A DNA stretch of 64,000 bases from Bacteroides sp. CAG:545. GTDB lineage: Bacteria; Bacteroidota; Bacteroidia; Bacteroidales; UBA932. The notes under the pieces were generated by a model, which did not search any database, was not told the origin of the DNA, and was given only the letters and a program-made list of their open reading frames with translations. Location of the stretch: NCBI GenBank assembly GCA_000432515.1, contig HF996043.1, forward strand, positions 20,164 to 84,163. The letters are read 5' to 3'. A program made the translations under genes and the position numbers. The stretch's first letter is position 1, and each line of letters opens with the position of its first letter. This document shows, piece by piece, positions 52,202 through 60,447 of this stretch.

Positions 52202-53398
52202 ATGAGAAAAACATTATTATATGTCGTCACGGCATTGATTGCCGCAGCGATGACCGTCTCGTGCGGTAACCATGCTTCCGGTCATAAGGAAACTTCGGAG
52301 CATAACCATGAAGGCCACGAGCACGAAACGCATGACCATGAAAAAGAGCATGGCCACGAGCACGGACACAAAAACGGCGTCATCGAATTTTCAGAAGAGA
52401 AAGCTCAGGCTGCCGGTCTTGAAACAGAGAAGATTACGGCAGGAAAGTTCAGTTCTGTCATAAGGACAAGCGGCGAAATTATGCCGGCACAGGGGGATGA
52501 GGCCACTGTAGCGGCTACTGTTTCCGGCATCGTTTCATTTGGAAAAGCCGGCATTGTCCCGGGGAAGAGAGTTTCGGCTGGAAGTGTCATAGCATCTGTC
52601 TCTGCAAGGGAAATGGCTGATGGTGACCCGGTTGCGAAGTCCAAAGCGGCATATGAAGCTGCTGAAAAAGAACTGCATAGGGCAGAAGCCCTGTTGCGTT
52701 CCCAGGCCATATCCCAGAAAGCATATGAGCAGTCCAAACGCGATTACGAAGTGGCAAAGGCCGAATATGACGCATATTCCGGAAAAATGACCGAGGCGGG
52801 AGTCGCCGTGAAGTCGCCATTGACCGGAAGCGTGAAGGAAGTCTTCGTCAAGGAAGGGGATTATGTCAATGCAGGTCAGCCCCTTGCTTCCGTTACCCAG
52901 AACACCCGTCTTTATCTTCAGGCAGACCTTTCTGAAAAATATTGGAAAGAAGCATCTTCCATCACCGGAGCCAACTTCAGACCAGCATATTCAGATGAAA
53001 CCTATAATCTGAAATCACTCGGCGGAAGACTTGTGTCAGTGGGCAAATCATCTGCCCAGGGGTCGTTCTATCTTCCGGTCATCTTCGAGTTCCAGAACAG
53101 GGGGAACTTCATACCTGGCTCATTCTGTGAGATTTACCTTACCGGAATGGAGCGGGACAATGTCATCTCTGTTCCTGAAACCGCATTGACAGAAGAGCAG
53201 GGCGTGTACTACGTTTATCTGAAACTCTGCAAGGAAGATTACAAGAAACAGGAAGTCAAGACCGGCGAAAGCGACGGTCTGCGCAGGGAAATCCTGAAAG
53301 GCCTGAAAGAGGGCGATGTCGTAGTGACCAAAGGCGCCCTTCAGGTAAAACTCTCATCTGTTTCCGGAACAATTCCTGGCCACACTCATAATCATTGA
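52202..53398 (+). CDS. RND efflux periplasmic adaptor (CusB-like)
   Basis: A 398-residue membrane-fusion lipoprotein (lipobox Cys20, VSCGN). After the lipid anchor comes a His-rich linker with about 14 His in 35 residues (EGHEHETHDHEKEHGHEHGH), and the C-terminus is HTHNH. Barrel-sandwich halves (ATVSGIVSFGKAGIVPGKRV and VAVKSPLTGSVKEVFVKEGD) flank a helical hairpin with AEALLRSQAISQKAYEQSKR. It links the inner-membrane pump to the outer-membrane channel. ATG 52202 is chosen because it begins the signal peptide. The stop overlaps the next start (TGATG). Confidence 0.92.
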   Translation: MRKTLLYVVTALIAAAMTVSCGNHASGHKETSEHNHEGHEHETHDHEKEHGHEHGHKNGVIEFSEEKAQAAGLETEKITAGKFSSVIRTSGEIMPAQGDEATVAATVSGIVSFGKAGIVPGKRVSAGSVIASVSAREMADGDPVAKSKAAYEAAEKELHRAEALLRSQAISQKAYEQSKRDYEVAKAEYDAYSGKMTEAGVAVKSPLTGSVKEVFVKEGDYVNAGQPLASVTQNTRLYLQADLSEKYWKEASSITGANFRPAYSDETYNLKSLGGRLVSVGKSSAQGSFYLPVIFEFQNRGNFIPGSFCEIYLTGMERDNVISVPETALTEEQGVYYVYLKLCKEDYKKQEVKTGESDGLRREILKGLKEGDVVVTKGALQVKLSSVSGTIPGHTHNH

Positions 53399-56300
53399 TG
53401 CCTATGCTGGACAAGATTATACGTTTTTCTTTGCAGAACCGGGCCTTTATTCTGATGGCCGCAGTCCTGCTGATGGTGGGAGGTATCTATACCACTTCCC
53501 ATATAGATGTGGATGTCTTTCCTGACTTGAATGCGCCGACCGTAGTGGTTATGACAGAGGCGACCGGAATGGCTCCTGAAGAGGTGGAGAGACTTGTCAC
53601 CTTCCCTGTGGAGACCGCCATGAACGGTGCCTCTGACGTGAGGAGAGTGCGTTCTTCATCCACGGCCGGATTTTCCGTAGTGTGGGTGGAATTCGATTGG
53701 GGGACAGACATTTACAGAGACAGGCAGATAGTGTCAGAGAAACTTGCCGAGGTAGGGGAGAGCCTGCCGCCTGATTGCGGAAAGCCGACATTGGGCCCTC
53801 AGTCCTCCATCCTTGGAGAGGCCATGATCATCGGACTGGACTCCGACACTACGTCAATGCAGGACCTCAGGACATTGGCCGACTGGACCTTCCGTCCGCG
53901 ACTTCTTTCGCTTGGCGGCGTGGCCCAGGTCACGGTCATCGGAGGAGACATAAAAGAGTATCAGATAAAGCTGTCTCCGGAGAAGATGAAGCATTACGAT
54001 GTCTCTCTCCAGGAGGTCATCTCCGCTACGGAATCCATGAACCGCAACTCTACCGGCGGTGTGTTGTATGAGTATGGTAATGAGTACATTATACGTGGAC
54101 TTCTCTCTACGGACGACATTGACGGCATAGGCCGTGCAGTGGTCAGGATGCAGGGCGATGTGCCGATAACATTGAACAATATCGCGGAAATCGCCGTTGG
54201 ACCGAAGGCTCCTGTGCTGGGCGTGGCTTCCCACAGGGGCAAACCTGCTGTGCTGATGACAGTGACCAAGCAGCCGGATGCGAGCACGGCGCTTCTGACT
54301 GAAAAGCTCGACAAGGCCGTGGAAGACCTCAAGTCGCAGATTCCGTCCGATGTGAATGTGTCCACCGACATATTCAGGCAGCAGAAATTCATCGACAGCT
54401 CTATCGACAATATCAAGAAATCGCTCTACGAAGGTGCGCTGTTCGTGATAATCGTGCTGTTCTTCTTCCTGATGAATGTGCGCACCACGCTCATATCTCT
54501 GGTGACAATTCCGTTGTCCCTGCTGGTGTCAGTTCTGACATTGAAGTTTATGGGGCTGACTATCAATACGATGAGTATCGGAGGTATGGCGATTGCCATC
54601 GGCTCGTTGGTGGATGACGCCATCGTGGATGTGGAGAACGTGTTCAAGCATCTTCGCCAGAATCGCAAACTGCCTGAGTCAGAGCGGCATCCTGTGCTGG
54701 AGGTGGTGTTCAATGCCTCCCGCGAAGTACGTCTGCCGATATTGAACTCCACATTTATAATAGTGGTCAGCTTCGTGCCGCTCTTCTTCCTTACCGGAAT
54801 GGAAGGCAGGATGCTCAGACCTCTCGGAATCGCCTTCATCACGGCACTTTTCGCCTCGACATTGGTGGCATTGACATTGACCCCGGTGCTCTGCAGCTTC
54901 CTTCTGGGCAGCGAGAAGAGTGACAAGGCCGGGAAGGAACCTGCGCTTGTACGTTGGCTGCAGAAGATCTACAATGTGGCCCTGGAGTGGGTCCTGACCC
55001 ATAAGAAACTGACATTGGGCAGTGTCGCGGCTCTGTTTGCGGTCGCTCTCGCCCTGTTCTGCAGTTTCGGAAGCAGCTTCCTGCCAGCCTTCAATGAGGG
55101 CTCGTTCACTATCAATGTAAGTACGCTTCCTGGTGTTTCCCTGGAGGAATCTGACAATGTCGGGCGACGTGCGGAGATGCTTCTGCTGTCCGTGCCGGAG
55201 ATAAAGACTGTGGCCCGCAAGACCGGCCGTGCTGAGCTTGATGAGCATGCGCTCGGGGCCAATGTCTCTGAAATAGAAGCCCCATTTGAACTCTCAGACA
55301 GGCCGAAAAAGGCTGTTGTTGAGGAGATTCGCCACAAGTTGGGGACTTTGCCGGGTGTCAATGTGGAAATCGGCCAGCCTATCTCGCACCGTATAGACGC
55401 TATGCTTTCCGGAACAAGGGCAAACATTGCCATAAAGCTTTTCGGTACCGACCTGAACAAGATGTTCGAAATCGGAAACCAGATAAAAACGAAGATTTCC
55501 GCTATCCCGGGAGTCGTGGACCTGAATGTGGAACAGCAGGTGGAAAGACCTCAACTTCAGATAGTTCCGAAGCGTGAAATGCTTGCGAAATATGGCGTCA
55601 CACCATCTGAATTCACTGATATGGTGGAAGTTTATCTGGCAGGCAGGACGGTGTCCCGCGTCTATGAAGGCAACCGGGTTTTCGACCTGACCGTGAAGGC
55701 TGACGATGACAGCAGGAGCACGATAGAGGCCATCAGGGATATGCCTGTGGATGTGGCCGGCGGTAAAGTGCCGTTCAGCCAGATTGCGGAAATCCGTTCC
55801 GCTGCAGGTCCGAACACCATCAACCGTGAAAATGTCGCGCGCAAAATCGTGATTTCGGCCAATGTCTCTGACGGTGACCTCCAGGGTGCCGTGAACCGTA
55901 TCCGCAAGACGATAAATGACAATGTGCCGCTTCCGGAAGGCTACCACGTGGAATACGGCGGTCAGTTCGAGAGTGCCCAGTCCGCTACAAGAACATTGCT
56001 GGTGACATCATTGATGGCGATTCTCGTAATCTTCCTCCTTCTTTACGGACAGTTCAAGAATGTGCGTCAGGCGTCTGCCGTTCTGCTCAATCTGCCGCTG
56101 GCCCTCATCGGAGGCGTGTTCGCGATATTCTTTGCAGACGGCATCATCAGCATTCCGGCGATAATCGGTTTCATTTCCCTGTTCGGAATTGCAACGAGAA
56201 ACGGTATGTTGCTGATAGACAGGTACAATGAACTCCGACAGGGCGGTCTTTCACTGCATGATGCGGTAATGCGCGGGTCGCTTGACAGGTTGAATCCGAT

Positions 56301-56496
56301 ATTGATGACGGCATTGACCTCAGCCCTTGCGCTGATACCTCTCGCCCTCGGCGGTGACCTTCCGGGCAATGAAATCCAGAGCCCTATGGCAAAGGTGCTG
56401 CTCGGCGGTCTGCTTACATCGACGATGCTCAACGGCTTCATCGTTCCGGTAGTGTATATACTAATTTCAAAGAAGAGAAATGAACAGACTATATAA
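53398..56496 (+). CDS. Heavy-metal efflux RND pump (CusA/CzcA family)
   Basis: A 1032-residue inner-membrane proton/metal antiporter with twelve membrane helices and two large periplasmic loops. HME-RND signatures include HIDVDVFPDLNAPTVVVMTE, VDDAIVDVENVFKHLRQNRK in helix 4 (the proton-relay Asp pair) and the C-terminal GIATRNGMLLIDRYNELRQG. It exports monovalent or divalent metal ions from the periplasm or cytoplasm. The ion cannot be fixed from sequence; the His-rich partners are compatible with Cu, Zn, Co or Ni. ATG 53398 overlaps the adaptor stop by one base; the TTG one codon before is rejected. Confidence 0.95.
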   Translation: MPMLDKIIRFSLQNRAFILMAAVLLMVGGIYTTSHIDVDVFPDLNAPTVVVMTEATGMAPEEVERLVTFPVETAMNGASDVRRVRSSSTAGFSVVWVEFDWGTDIYRDRQIVSEKLAEVGESLPPDCGKPTLGPQSSILGEAMIIGLDSDTTSMQDLRTLADWTFRPRLLSLGGVAQVTVIGGDIKEYQIKLSPEKMKHYDVSLQEVISATESMNRNSTGGVLYEYGNEYIIRGLLSTDDIDGIGRAVVRMQGDVPITLNNIAEIAVGPKAPVLGVASHRGKPAVLMTVTKQPDASTALLTEKLDKAVEDLKSQIPSDVNVSTDIFRQQKFIDSSIDNIKKSLYEGALFVIIVLFFFLMNVRTTLISLVTIPLSLLVSVLTLKFMGLTINTMSIGGMAIAIGSLVDDAIVDVENVFKHLRQNRKLPESERHPVLEVVFNASREVRLPILNSTFIIVVSFVPLFFLTGMEGRMLRPLGIAFITALFASTLVALTLTPVLCSFLLGSEKSDKAGKEPALVRWLQKIYNVALEWVLTHKKLTLGSVAALFAVALALFCSFGSSFLPAFNEGSFTINVSTLPGVSLEESDNVGRRAEMLLLSVPEIKTVARKTGRAELDEHALGANVSEIEAPFELSDRPKKAVVEEIRHKLGTLPGVNVEIGQPISHRIDAMLSGTRANIAIKLFGTDLNKMFEIGNQIKTKISAIPGVVDLNVEQQVERPQLQIVPKREMLAKYGVTPSEFTDMVEVYLAGRTVSRVYEGNRVFDLTVKADDDSRSTIEAIRDMPVDVAGGKVPFSQIAEIRSAAGPNTINRENVARKIVISANVSDGDLQGAVNRIRKTINDNVPLPEGYHVEYGGQFESAQSATRTLLVTSLMAILVIFLLLYGQFKNVRQASAVLLNLPLALIGGVFAIFFADGIISIPAIIGFISLFGIATRNGMLLIDRYNELRQGGLSLHDAVMRGSLDRLNPILMTALTSALALIPLALGGDLPGNEIQSPMAKVLLGGLLTSTMLNGFIVPVVYILISKKRNEQTI

Positions 56497-57688
56497 TTTG
56501 TCACGCAATGCTGCATTGTCGGCAATTGCTTTTGTGTCAATGACTTTCGTGTCCTGGGCCCAGAATTCGGCGGAAGTGGTGCTCGCTTCTGTTGAGAAAA
56601 ACAATCCTGAACTACAGGCATTGCGCAAACGTACCGAATCCGAGAAGTATGGCTTCAAGGCGGAGCGTATGGTGGAGGCTCCTGAGGTAGGCTTCGACTA
56701 TCTTTGGGGAAGTCCTGCGGATATCGGGACAAGGAAGGATATATCCGTGACTCAGAGCATTGACATCGCCACCATTTCGGGAACGAAAGGAAAGATCGCG
56801 AAGTCAGAATCGGAGCTCTCGGATATGCAGTTCAATGTCCGCAGGCAGGAGATACTGCTCCAAGCCAAGCTGCTCTATATCAATATCATATATTGCAATG
56901 CGGTCGGCGCTGAACTTGAGCGTCGTCTTGAGCGCAGTGAGAAGGTGGAGTCTGTCTATCGGGATATGCAGGTGCGTGGAGAAACCGATATGATAGAGGT
57001 CAATAAAGCCCATCTGGCGTATCTGGCGCAGCGCAATGCATTGGCCCGGAACAAGATGGAGGCAGAAGGTTTCAGGCTGGAGCTTCAGCATCTTAACGGT
57101 GGTGAACCGTTGGAAATCAATGATTTGTCTTATGTCCGCAGGGATATGCTTCCGGCTGATTTCGATACGTGGTACAAGGAGGTGGCTGACCGTAGTCCGG
57201 AAATCAGGGCGGCAAGGCAGAACGTGAAGGTGAATGAGGCTGTGGCCAGGGGTATCAAGATGTCATCCTGTCCGACTATCACTGCCGGCTATATGGCGGA
57301 GCTCGTCAAGGGCAGCAATTTCCGTGGACTTACGCTCGGCCTTTCCATCCCGCTCTGGTCCGCCCGCAGCAAAACCAGGCAGGCAAATCTGTCATGTGAG
57401 GCGTCCAGGCTTGAGGTCAAGGATGTGGAGTCTTCCGAATATTCGGCTCTCCGTTCTCTGTATGAAAAAGCATCGGGGCTGAAGGACCTTTCCGATGAAC
57501 TGGCTCTCTCGTTGGCGGTTTCTGATGAAGCTATGTCAATGACGGAGAAGAAGTTCAATGAGGGGGAAATCTCATTGATGGACAGCATAATGGAGCTGTC
57601 TCTCTACTATTCCGTAGTGGATGAGTCGCTTGCTGCGTCCAAGGATTATGACTTGGCGCTCGCAGAACTGAATGCCTGGTCTCTATAG
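56480..57688 (+). CDS. TolC-family outer-membrane channel (CusC-like)
   Basis: A 402-residue outer-membrane factor. A signal peptide (to about residue 26, VSWAQN) is followed by two long helical halves with the OEP pattern (NPELQALRKRTESEKYG, ALARNKMEAEGFRLELQHLN; SPEIRAARQNVKVNEAVARG). It completes the tripartite efflux complex. The start lies inside the last codons of the pump gene (17-base overlap), which implies translational coupling. Transcription ends at a hairpin located inside the convergent radical SAM gene. Confidence 0.92.
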   Translation: MNRLYNLSRNAALSAIAFVSMTFVSWAQNSAEVVLASVEKNNPELQALRKRTESEKYGFKAERMVEAPEVGFDYLWGSPADIGTRKDISVTQSIDIATISGTKGKIAKSESELSDMQFNVRRQEILLQAKLLYINIIYCNAVGAELERRLERSEKVESVYRDMQVRGETDMIEVNKAHLAYLAQRNALARNKMEAEGFRLELQHLNGGEPLEINDLSYVRRDMLPADFDTWYKEVADRSPEIRAARQNVKVNEAVARGIKMSSCPTITAGYMAELVKGSNFRGLTLGLSIPLWSARSKTRQANLSCEASRLEVKDVESSEYSALRSLYEKASGLKDLSDELALSLAVSDEAMSMTEKKFNEGEISLMDSIMELSLYYSVVDESLAASKDYDLALAELNAWSL

Positions 57689-57708
57689 ACAATGCATTGA
57701 CCTATAAT

Positions 57709-58710
57709 TTATTGCACTTGGCAGAGTCGTCCCTGCCAGGTGTTTTTTTCTTTCAGGCGGTCGTCCAGCAGATGCAGAATCTGGAAATTGCGGATAAGTC
57801 CCCATTGTGTTTCATTGACAAAACGTGGCGGGACTTCTCCTGCTACGCGCTCGATATACAGGTCGGGCCTCAGCTTCTCCAGTATTTCGATTATAAGATC
57901 CAGATAATCAGACAGGTCCAGACGGAGGAAATCCTCTGGTGCTGCGGCATATTCCTTTTCGATTCTCGTGCCTTTGACGAGCTGCAGCTGGTGGAATTTT
58001 ACGGAGTGCAGCGGCAGGGAACTGATGAAACTGCATTGGTCCGTAAGCATTGACCTGGACTCTCCCGGCAGGCCTAAGATAAAATGCGCTCCCGGCTCCA
58101 GCCCTCGCTCCGCGCTGAGTCTGACTGCGTGTTCGGCGGTCGCGACATCATGGCCTCTGCCGACCCGGACCAATGTCTTGTCATAGCAGGACTCAATCCC
58201 GTATTCAATCTTGACGACAGGCTTGTCGAAACTGTCTCTGTGCCAGTCTTTTAGAACGCGGCCTTCTTTCAGTTTGCGCAGGAAGTCGAGCTTTTCCTCA
58301 TCTACGCAGTCGGGTCTTGTGCCTATGACAATGCCGACTATCTGAGGGTGCGACAGGGCTTCGAGATACAGTTCCTTCAGTCGTGGAAGGGGAGCGTAAG
58401 TGTTTGAATATGACTGGAAATATGCGAGATAATGCCTTGTGTTCCTGTAGCGTACCTGGTGAAATCCGATGCCTTCATCTATCTGTGAGGCAATGGTTTT
58501 GCCGGCGGTGCTGTATGAGGGGTGGAAGGCTGCGTTGTCGCAGAAGGAGCAGCCGCCGTAGCCGACTTTGCCGTCCCTGTTGGGGCATGTGAATCCTGCG
58601 TCAATGACAAGTTTCTGCAGGCGTTCTCCATAGACTCTCTTGTAGTAGCCTACGAATGTGTTGTATCTTTTTCCGTCCGGAAACCAGTCCGGCATGCTGT
58701 CATTGACCAT
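57709..58710 (-). CDS. Radical SAM protein, TIGR01212 family (YhcC-like)
   Basis: A 333-residue protein. The Fe-S binding segment FTCPNRDG and GGCSFC lies about residues 40-58, followed by the family features FQSYSNTYAPL, GTRPDCVDEEKL, KIEYGIESCYDKTLVRVGRG and LGLPGES. Its biochemical role is not established for the family. ATG 58708-58710 is preferred: the frame opens eight codons earlier, but the -7 box at 58732-58739 sits on top of that upstream start. The last 40 bases of the gene double as the terminator of the convergent efflux operon. Confidence 0.9.
   Translation of the reverse strand: MVNDSMPDWFPDGKRYNTFVGYYKRVYGERLQKLVIDAGFTCPNRDGKVGYGGCSFCDNAAFHPSYSTAGKTIASQIDEGIGFHQVRYRNTRHYLAYFQSYSNTYAPLPRLKELYLEALSHPQIVGIVIGTRPDCVDEEKLDFLRKLKEGRVLKDWHRDSFDKPVVKIEYGIESCYDKTLVRVGRGHDVATAEHAVRLSAERGLEPGAHFILGLPGESRSMLTDQCSFISSLPLHSVKFHQLQLVKGTRIEKEYAAAPEDFLRLDLSDYLDLIIEILEKLRPDLYIERVAGEVPPRFVNETQWGLIRNFQILHLLDDRLKEKNTWQGRLCQVQ
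57716..57749 (+). terminator. Terminator of the metal efflux operon, inside the convergent gene
   Basis: ACTTGGCAG (57716-57724) pairs with CTGCCAGGT (57733-57741) with one G-U pair, followed by G and seven T (57743-57749). It lies within the 3' coding part of the radical SAM gene. Confidence 0.8.
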
Positions 58711-58731
58711 AATATTTCCACTTTTGCTCTG

Positions 58732-58739
58732 CAAATCTA
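58732..58739 (-). promoter_or_regulatory. -7 promoter box for the radical SAM gene
   Basis: The minus strand reads TAGATTTG, a full match, 22 bases from ATG 58710. Confidence 0.55.
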
Positions 58740-58751
58740 TTAAAAAGTAAG

Positions 58752-58759
58752 TATCTTCG
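58752..58759 (+). promoter_or_regulatory. Near-consensus -7 box for the NlpC/P60 gene
   Basis: TATCTTCG, one mismatch to TAnnTTTG. A transcript start near 58766 rules out the ATG at 58762 and favours ATG 58813. Confidence 0.45.
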
Positions 58760-58812
58760 CAATGATGCGTTTCCGGTTTTGGGGATGTGGGAAGCTTAAT
58801 TTACATTTGCTG

Positions 58813-59811
58813 ATGAAAAGAATAATTGTTGCGCTGGTAGTGGCGATGGCCGTCTGCACAAGTCTTTACGGCCAGAAGAAATATGGAGTGGTGAAGTACT
58901 CTGTGAATTTTATGCGTACATATCCGGATTATGAGTCCGGTCTTGAGACTCAGGCACTCATGGGGACGCCTGTGGAGATTCTCGGGAGGCAGGGCTATTG
59001 GCTTCAGATCCGGACTCCGGAGCCGTATGTGGCCTGGGCTACTGATATGGGCGTGGTGCCGATGGACAGTCTCCAGTTGCAGAACTACCTGGCTGCTCCG
59101 AAATATGTCTGCACTTCGCTTTGGACTGAGGTCTATGACTCGCCGGAGAGTGGTGCGCAGCGTATCAGCGACCTTGTTGCCGGTGATATCGTGAGGATAA
59201 AATATGATTCGAGGGACAGGCCGCTTAAGCATAAACTGTATCTCGGTATCGTGCTTCCGGACGGGCGTGATGCTTTCGTGAAGTATCCTGATGTGGTGCG
59301 GTTTTCCGACTGGGCTGCTTCCCGCAGGGCGACTCCGGCCAATGTGGTGGCTACCGCCAAGCGTTTCCTCGGTACGCCTTATCTCTGGGGCGGCACTTCG
59401 TCCAAAGGTCTGGACTGCAGTGGTCTTACAAGGACTGCATTCTTCCTGAATGGTGTCCTGCTTTACAGAAATGCGTCCCAGCAGGTAAAGGAAGGCATTG
59501 AGGTATCTTTAGATGGCTTTGTGCCTGGCAAGTGTGAGGGTGATCTGAAGCCTGGTGACCTTATGTTTTTCGGCAGGAAGGCGACTGAGGATTCGCCAGA
59601 GAAGGTCACCCACGTGGCGATGTACATAGGCGGCGGACGTATTATCCATTCTTCTCACGAGGTGAGGATAAATTCGCTCGACCCTTCCGCTCCCGACTAC
59701 TACAGCGGTGCCAAGAGGCTGCTCCGTGCTCGCCGGATGTGCGACGAAAACGGCACCCCATACACATCCACCCTCCTCCGCAACAGCCCCGCCTACTTCC
59801 CGTCCAAGTGA
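58813..59811 (+). CDS. Exported NlpC/P60 (C40) cell-wall peptidase with SH3 domains
   Basis: A 332-residue protein with a signal peptide (to about residue 20, SLYGQ). Two SH3-like domains (about 25-95 and 100-165) precede a C40 domain with the catalytic Cys in KGLDCSGLT, His in VTHVAMYIG and a third polar residue in RIIHSSHE. This is the architecture of murein D-Glu/Dpm endopeptidases used in cell-wall recycling. It is a single-gene unit facing a GC-rich repeat region. Confidence 0.9.
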   Translation: MKRIIVALVVAMAVCTSLYGQKKYGVVKYSVNFMRTYPDYESGLETQALMGTPVEILGRQGYWLQIRTPEPYVAWATDMGVVPMDSLQLQNYLAAPKYVCTSLWTEVYDSPESGAQRISDLVAGDIVRIKYDSRDRPLKHKLYLGIVLPDGRDAFVKYPDVVRFSDWAASRRATPANVVATAKRFLGTPYLWGGTSSKGLDCSGLTRTAFFLNGVLLYRNASQQVKEGIEVSLDGFVPGKCEGDLKPGDLMFFGRKATEDSPEKVTHVAMYIGGGRIIHSSHEVRINSLDPSAPDYYSGAKRLLRARRMCDENGTPYTSTLLRNSPAYFPSK

Positions 59812-60107
59812 GATGTGGTCGTCTTGCCGTGGCTTGACACCATTGCTGTCTTCGATGTGCTCTTCTGACCAGTGTCATATCGACAGCCGGGCAGCTGCGG
59901 CGGAACTCACTCCGCTTCGCTCCGTTCGGCCCTCCTACCGTCTCCTGCGTCCTCGCTGCCGCGAGAACTTGTATCCGGCAGGCACCTCCCACTTCCCGAG
60001 GCCGTGGGCTGGCCACGTCCGCCGCAGCTGCCCGCCTGTCCGCCGCAACTTCTTGCATTATGCGATTCGAATTATTATAAACACAATAATCTGAATGAAA
60101 AAATTAT
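59812..60107. repeat. GC-rich spacer with a 17-bp perfect inverted repeat
   Basis: CGGGCAGCTGCGGCGGA (59888-59904) and its exact complement (60018-60034) flank 113 bases that contain CTCCGCTTCGCTCCG and a palindromic CTCGCTGCCGCGAG. No gene is credible here. It resembles a non-autonomous repeat or a long intergenic hairpin downstream of the peptidase gene. Confidence 0.6.
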
Positions 60108-60115
60108 TAACTTTG
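60108..60115 (+). promoter_or_regulatory. -7 promoter box for the 92-residue protein
   Basis: TAACTTTG, full match, 24 bases before the ATG at 60140. Confidence 0.6.
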
Positions 60116-60139
60116 CGGGGTAATTAATTTTTTGATACT

Positions 60140-60418
60140 ATGAATCTTAGAGATTTCAAGAAAGACGTTGAGTATTTCGTAGGTGAATTTGTCGATGATT
60201 GCTCACTCTTTATCGCGCTTAACCCTCACAAGGATCAGGACAAGGTTGCTGATGTCATCAGTGAAGCAGTGGACCTTTACAATGATTTGAAGGACAAGGC
60301 CAATGCGAAAGTTGAACCTAAGCAGAGAAAGGCTTGGTTCGCAGGACTTCGTAAAGAGATGTACGAGAAAACGGATACTCTTTATGAGAAACTTAGCGCA
60401 ATAGTTGCTGCGAAATAA
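60140..60418 (+). CDS. Small conserved cytoplasmic protein
   Basis: A 92-residue, highly charged, mainly helical protein (MNLRDFKKDVEYFVGEFVDD start, KQRKAWFAGLRKEMYEKTD near the end). No signal peptide, membrane segment or cysteine pair. It resembles a small protein of unknown function carried widely in Bacteroidales. The strong promoter, short leader and biased codons suggest good expression. It is monocistronic and convergent with the carboxypeptidase gene. No function can be assigned. Confidence 0.75.
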   Translation: MNLRDFKKDVEYFVGEFVDDCSLFIALNPHKDQDKVADVISEAVDLYNDLKDKANAKVEPKQRKAWFAGLRKEMYEKTDTLYEKLSAIVAAK

Positions 60419-60421
60419 TCA

Positions 60422-60447
60422 CTAAGTAAGCGTTAAGGATTACTTAG
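60422..60447. terminator. Hairpin between convergent genes
   Basis: CTAAGTAA (60422-60429) and TTACTTAG (60440-60447) form a perfect 8-bp stem with a 10-base loop between the two stop codons, overlapping the end of the carboxypeptidase gene. No clear U tract. Confidence 0.5.
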
